Shown here in pieces: positions 61,669 through 64,000 of a stretch of DNA of 64,000 nt. Source of the stretch: Stutzerimonas stutzeri KOS6 (GTDB taxonomy: Bacteria; Pseudomonadota; Gammaproteobacteria; Pseudomonadales; Pseudomonadaceae). The stretch lies in NCBI RefSeq assembly GCF_000307775.2, contig NZ_KK020675.1:889198-953197 (forward strand). Reading direction: 5' to 3'. How positions within the stretch are numbered: the stretch's first letter is position 1; every line of letters begins with the position of its first letter. Position numbers and translations under genes: made by a program. Under the pieces are notes generated by a model. That model ran no database searches, was not told where the DNA came from, and saw nothing but the letters and a program-made list of their open reading frames with translations.

Positions 61669-63629
61669 TGAATCGCCATATCGACACCCTGCTGATAGCC
61701 AACCGCGGCGAGATCGCCTGCCGCGTGATGCGCACCGCCAAGGCCATGGGCCTGACCACCGTCGCCGTGCACAGCGCCATCGACGCCAGCGCGCGCCACA
61801 CCCGCGAAGCCGATATTCGCATCGACCTGGGCGGCGCCAAGCCGGCCGACAGTTACCTGCGCATCGACAAGCTGATCGATGCGGCCAAGGCCAGCGGCGC
61901 CCAGGCGATCCACCCGGGCTACGGCTTCCTCTCGGAGAACGCCGGGTTCGCCCGCGCCATCGAACAGGCCGGGCTGATCTTCCTCGGCCCACCCGCCTCG
62001 GCCATCGACGCCATGGGCAGCAAATCCGCCGCCAAGGTGCTGATGGAAGAAGCCGGCGTGCCGCTGGTGCCGGGCTACCACGGCGAAGCGCAGGACGTGG
62101 AAACCTTCCGGGCTGCCGCGGAAAAGATCGGCTACCCGGTGCTGCTCAAGGCCACCGCCGGTGGTGGCGGCAAGGGCATGAAGGTGGTCGAGCGAGAGGC
62201 GGACCTGGCCGAGGCGCTGGCTTCCGCCCAGCGCGAGGCGCAGTCGTCGTTCGGCGATTCGCGCATGCTGGTCGAGAAATACCTGCTCAAGCCGCGCCAC
62301 GTGGAGATCCAAGTGTTCGCCGACCAGCACGGCAACTGCCTGTACCTGAACGAGCGCGACTGCTCGATCCAGCGCCGCCATCAGAAAGTGGTCGAAGAGG
62401 CGCCAGCGCCAGGCCTTTCCCCCGAACTGCGCCGTGCCATGGGCGAAGCCGCGGTCAAGGCGGCCAAGGCGATCGGCTATGTCGGCGCCGGCACCGTGGA
62501 ATTCCTGCTGGATGCCCGTGGCGAGTTCTTCTTCATGGAGATGAATACCCGCCTGCAGGTGGAACATCCGGTCACCGAGGCGATCACCGGCTTCGATCTG
62601 GTCGCCTGGCAGATCCGCGTCGCCCGTGGCGAGCCGCTGCCGATCAGCCAGGAGCAGGTTCCAGTCAACGGCCATGCCATCGAGGTGCGGCTGTATGCCG
62701 AGGATCCGGACAATGATTTCCTGCCGGCGACCGGCACCCTCGACCTGTACCGCGAAGCCGCGGCAGGACCGGGTCGCCGCGTGGACAGCGGTGTCGCCGA
62801 GGGCGATACCGTGTCGCCGTTCTACGACCCCATGCTCGGCAAGCTGATCGCCTGGGGCGAGAATCGCGAGGAAGCGCGCCTGCGCCTGCTGGCCATGCTC
62901 GACGAGACTGCGGTCGGCGGCGTGCGCAGCAACCTCGCCTTTCTGCGCCGTGTCGTCGGCCACCGCGCCTTCGCCGCGGCAGAGCTGGATACCGGCTTTA
63001 TCCCACGCCACGAGAGCGAGTTGCTGCGCCCGGCTGGCGAACTGTCCGATGAGTTCTGGCAACAGGCCGCTGAGCACTTCCTGCAAAGCGAGCCCGCCAA
63101 CGTACGCACCGATGATGTCCACTCGCCGTGGTCGAGCCGTAGCGGGCTTCGCTTCGGCATGCCAGCGCAGACCCGTCTGCACCTGCAGTGCAATGGCCTC
63201 TCGCGCGTCGTACGCAGGTCCTGCGGAAGCCCGCTTGCTGGCGATCAACCACTCGAAGGGAGCATCGCGAGCAAGCTCGCTCCTACAGGGGGTGTACGTC
63301 GACCGAAAGCGATTCGCCAAGGTCGTACCCTGTACTTGCAATGGCAGGGCGAATGGCTCGCGGTCAGCGCCTTCGACCCGATATCCGCAGCCGAGGCCAG
63401 CCACCTGCAACACGGCGGCCTGACCGCGCCGATGAATGGCAGCATCGTTCGCGTGCTGGTCGAGGCCGGGCAGCATGTCGAGGCCGGCACCGCGCTGATC
63501 GTGCTGGAAGCGATGAAGATGGAACACAGCATCCGCAGCGCCCGGGCCGGTGTGGTCAAGAGCCTGTTCTGCAGCGAAGGCGAGATGGTCAGCGAGGGGG
63601 CGGTGCTGCTGGAGTTGGAAGAGCCGTGA
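61668..63629 (+). CDS. liuD: methylcrotonyl-CoA carboxylase alpha (biotin) subunit
   Basis: This 653-residue subunit carboxylates its own biotin. It has an N-terminal biotin-carboxylase domain (TLLIANRGEIACRV; the ATP-grasp KATAGGGGKGMKVV; EMNTRLQVEHPVTE; to about residue 450), a linker region, and a C-terminal biotinyl domain with EAMKMEHS (Lys is biotinylated). The overall length is normal, but within the linker (about residues 505-545, 63180-63300) the coding bases contain a REP-type hairpin, giving an Arg/Ser-rich stretch (LSRVVRRSCGSPLAGD; GSIASKLAPTGG) unlike what I recall in other LiuD proteins. The frame is intact. Confidence 0.93.
   Translation: MNRHIDTLLIANRGEIACRVMRTAKAMGLTTVAVHSAIDASARHTREADIRIDLGGAKPADSYLRIDKLIDAAKASGAQAIHPGYGFLSENAGFARAIEQAGLIFLGPPASAIDAMGSKSAAKVLMEEAGVPLVPGYHGEAQDVETFRAAAEKIGYPVLLKATAGGGGKGMKVVEREADLAEALASAQREAQSSFGDSRMLVEKYLLKPRHVEIQVFADQHGNCLYLNERDCSIQRRHQKVVEEAPAPGLSPELRRAMGEAAVKAAKAIGYVGAGTVEFLLDARGEFFFMEMNTRLQVEHPVTEAITGFDLVAWQIRVARGEPLPISQEQVPVNGHAIEVRLYAEDPDNDFLPATGTLDLYREAAAGPGRRVDSGVAEGDTVSPFYDPMLGKLIAWGENREEARLRLLAMLDETAVGGVRSNLAFLRRVVGHRAFAAAELDTGFIPRHESELLRPAGELSDEFWQQAAEHFLQSEPANVRTDDVHSPWSSRSGLRFGMPAQTRLHLQCNGLSRVVRRSCGSPLAGDQPLEGSIASKLAPTGGVRRPKAIRQGRTLYLQWQGEWLAVSAFDPISAAEASHLQHGGLTAPMNGSIVRVLVEAGQHVEAGTALIVLEAMKMEHSIRSARAGVVKSLFCSEGEMVSEGAVLLELEEP
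63262..63291. repeat. REP sequence inside liuD
   Basis: AGCATCGCGAGCAAGCTCGC followed by TCCTACAGGG is a typical pseudomonad REP core: the hairpin GCGAG-CAAG-CTCGC (63267-63280) plus the flanking TCCTACAGG tail. It is read through in frame as part of the LiuD linker. Confidence 0.8.
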
Positions 63630-63657
63630 GCTGCAGCGCGTTGCCGTTGACGCGCAT

Positions 63658-64000
63658 TCGTAGGGCGGGCTTTAGCCCACCAGCGGTGGCCGAACATATC
63701 GGCTGGCCTGCAGCGACATCGGTGGGCTGAAGCCCACCCTACAACGGATGACCTGGGTTTCGTAGGGTGGGCTTTAGCCCACCAGCGGTGCCGGAGCAAA
63801 TCGGCTGGCGTGCAGTGGCATCGGTGGGCTGAAGCCCACCCTACAGCGGATGACCTGAAGTTTCGTAGGGTGGGCTTTAGCCCACCAGCGGTGGCCGAAC
63901 ATATCGGCTGGCATGCAGTGGCATCGGTGGGCTGAAGCCCACCCTACAGCGGATGACCTGGTTTCGTAGGGTGGGCTTTAGCCCACCAGCGGTACCGGAG
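63658..64000. repeat. tandem REP/BIME-like array, running off the window
   Basis: Units start TCGTAGGG at 63658, 63760, 63863 and 63964 (periods 102, 103, 101); the last is cut by the window end. Each unit has two hairpins (GTGGGCTTTAGCCCAC, in unit 1 CGGGC; and GTGGGCTGAAGCCCAC) and begins and ends with the inverted arms GTAGGGTGGGCT and AGCCCACCCTAC, so each is a large imperfect palindrome. Units differ at a few positions in the central CGGTGGCCGAACATATCGGC part. No ORF of note crosses it. liuE would be expected beyond. Confidence 0.95.

Noticed and set aside
63658..64000. CRISPR array
   Set aside because: The period is about 102 bp with internal hairpins and near-identical whole units; there are no unique 30-40-bp spacers and no cas genes.

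Overview
The window looks like chromosome from a Pseudomonas-group gammaproteobacterium, most likely a Stutzerimonas (Pseudomonas stutzeri)-like organism. It is GC-rich throughout, and almost every gene is a core Pseudomonas gene. Two long blocks appear in the same order as I remember from P. aeruginosa: groEL-groES-fxsA-hugZ-like-SDR-DUF481-(ATL)-ampG-mscS-yajQ-response regulator-panE-sensor kinase, and pagL-murI-moeB-prmC-prfA-hemA-TPR lipoprotein-lolB-ispE-tRNA-Gln-prs-rplY-pth-ychF. Species assignment rests on gene content and order recalled from memory, not on a search. No prophage, plasmid, insertion sequence, CRISPR array or secretion cluster is visible.

Layout. 1-2.6 kb: 3' part of a DUF1513 gene and a chemoreceptor interrupted by an in-frame amber codon. 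2.8-7.1 kb: a two-gene RND efflux pair of the MexH/MexI type. 7.1-9.7 kb: a small secreted protein and groES-groEL behind a sigma-32-type promoter. 9.7-13.4 kb: FxsA, a HugZ-like protein, an SDR, a DUF481 barrel and an alkyltransferase-like (Trp for Cys) protein. 13.4-22.3 kb: AmpG, MscS, YajQ, a response regulator with a degenerate GGDEF domain, PanE, a histidine kinase, a cobalamin adenosyltransferase and an ion-channel-like membrane protein. 22.4-26.9 kb: a hydrolase/DUF3182 pair and ahpC, ahpF. 27-34.4 kb: Nudix-ThiE-like fusion, ArgJ, SecA, DciA, a small membrane protein, LexA-controlled YebG and a DUF3509 protein.

34.5-40.8 kb holds the least understood unit: a MalT-like LuxR ATPase regulator beside a DUF1302 outer-membrane-type protein and a DUF1329 protein. 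41.3-44.6 kb is purine/pyrimidine salvage (hpt, upp, uraA) and a YkgJ protein. 44.6-57.2 kb is the housekeeping block from pagL to ychF, including two identical tRNA-Gln genes and an intrinsic terminator only 32 nt before the prs start codon. 57.3-63.6 kb is a small acidic ORF followed by liuA-liuB-liuC-liuD, the leucine/isovalerate degradation operon, with a perfect 14-bp palindrome upstream that fits a LiuR-type operator.

Repeats concentrate near the right end: a REP-like element lies between liuA and liuB, another lies inside the liuD coding sequence, and at least three and a half tandem ~102-bp REP/BIME-like units run off the window edge. No clearly new defence or mobile system was found. 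The best candidates for unexplained biology are the DUF1302/DUF1329/STAND-regulator unit, the REP sequence carried inside liuD, the interrupted chemoreceptor, the ahpC leader duplication and the terminator/attenuator before prs.
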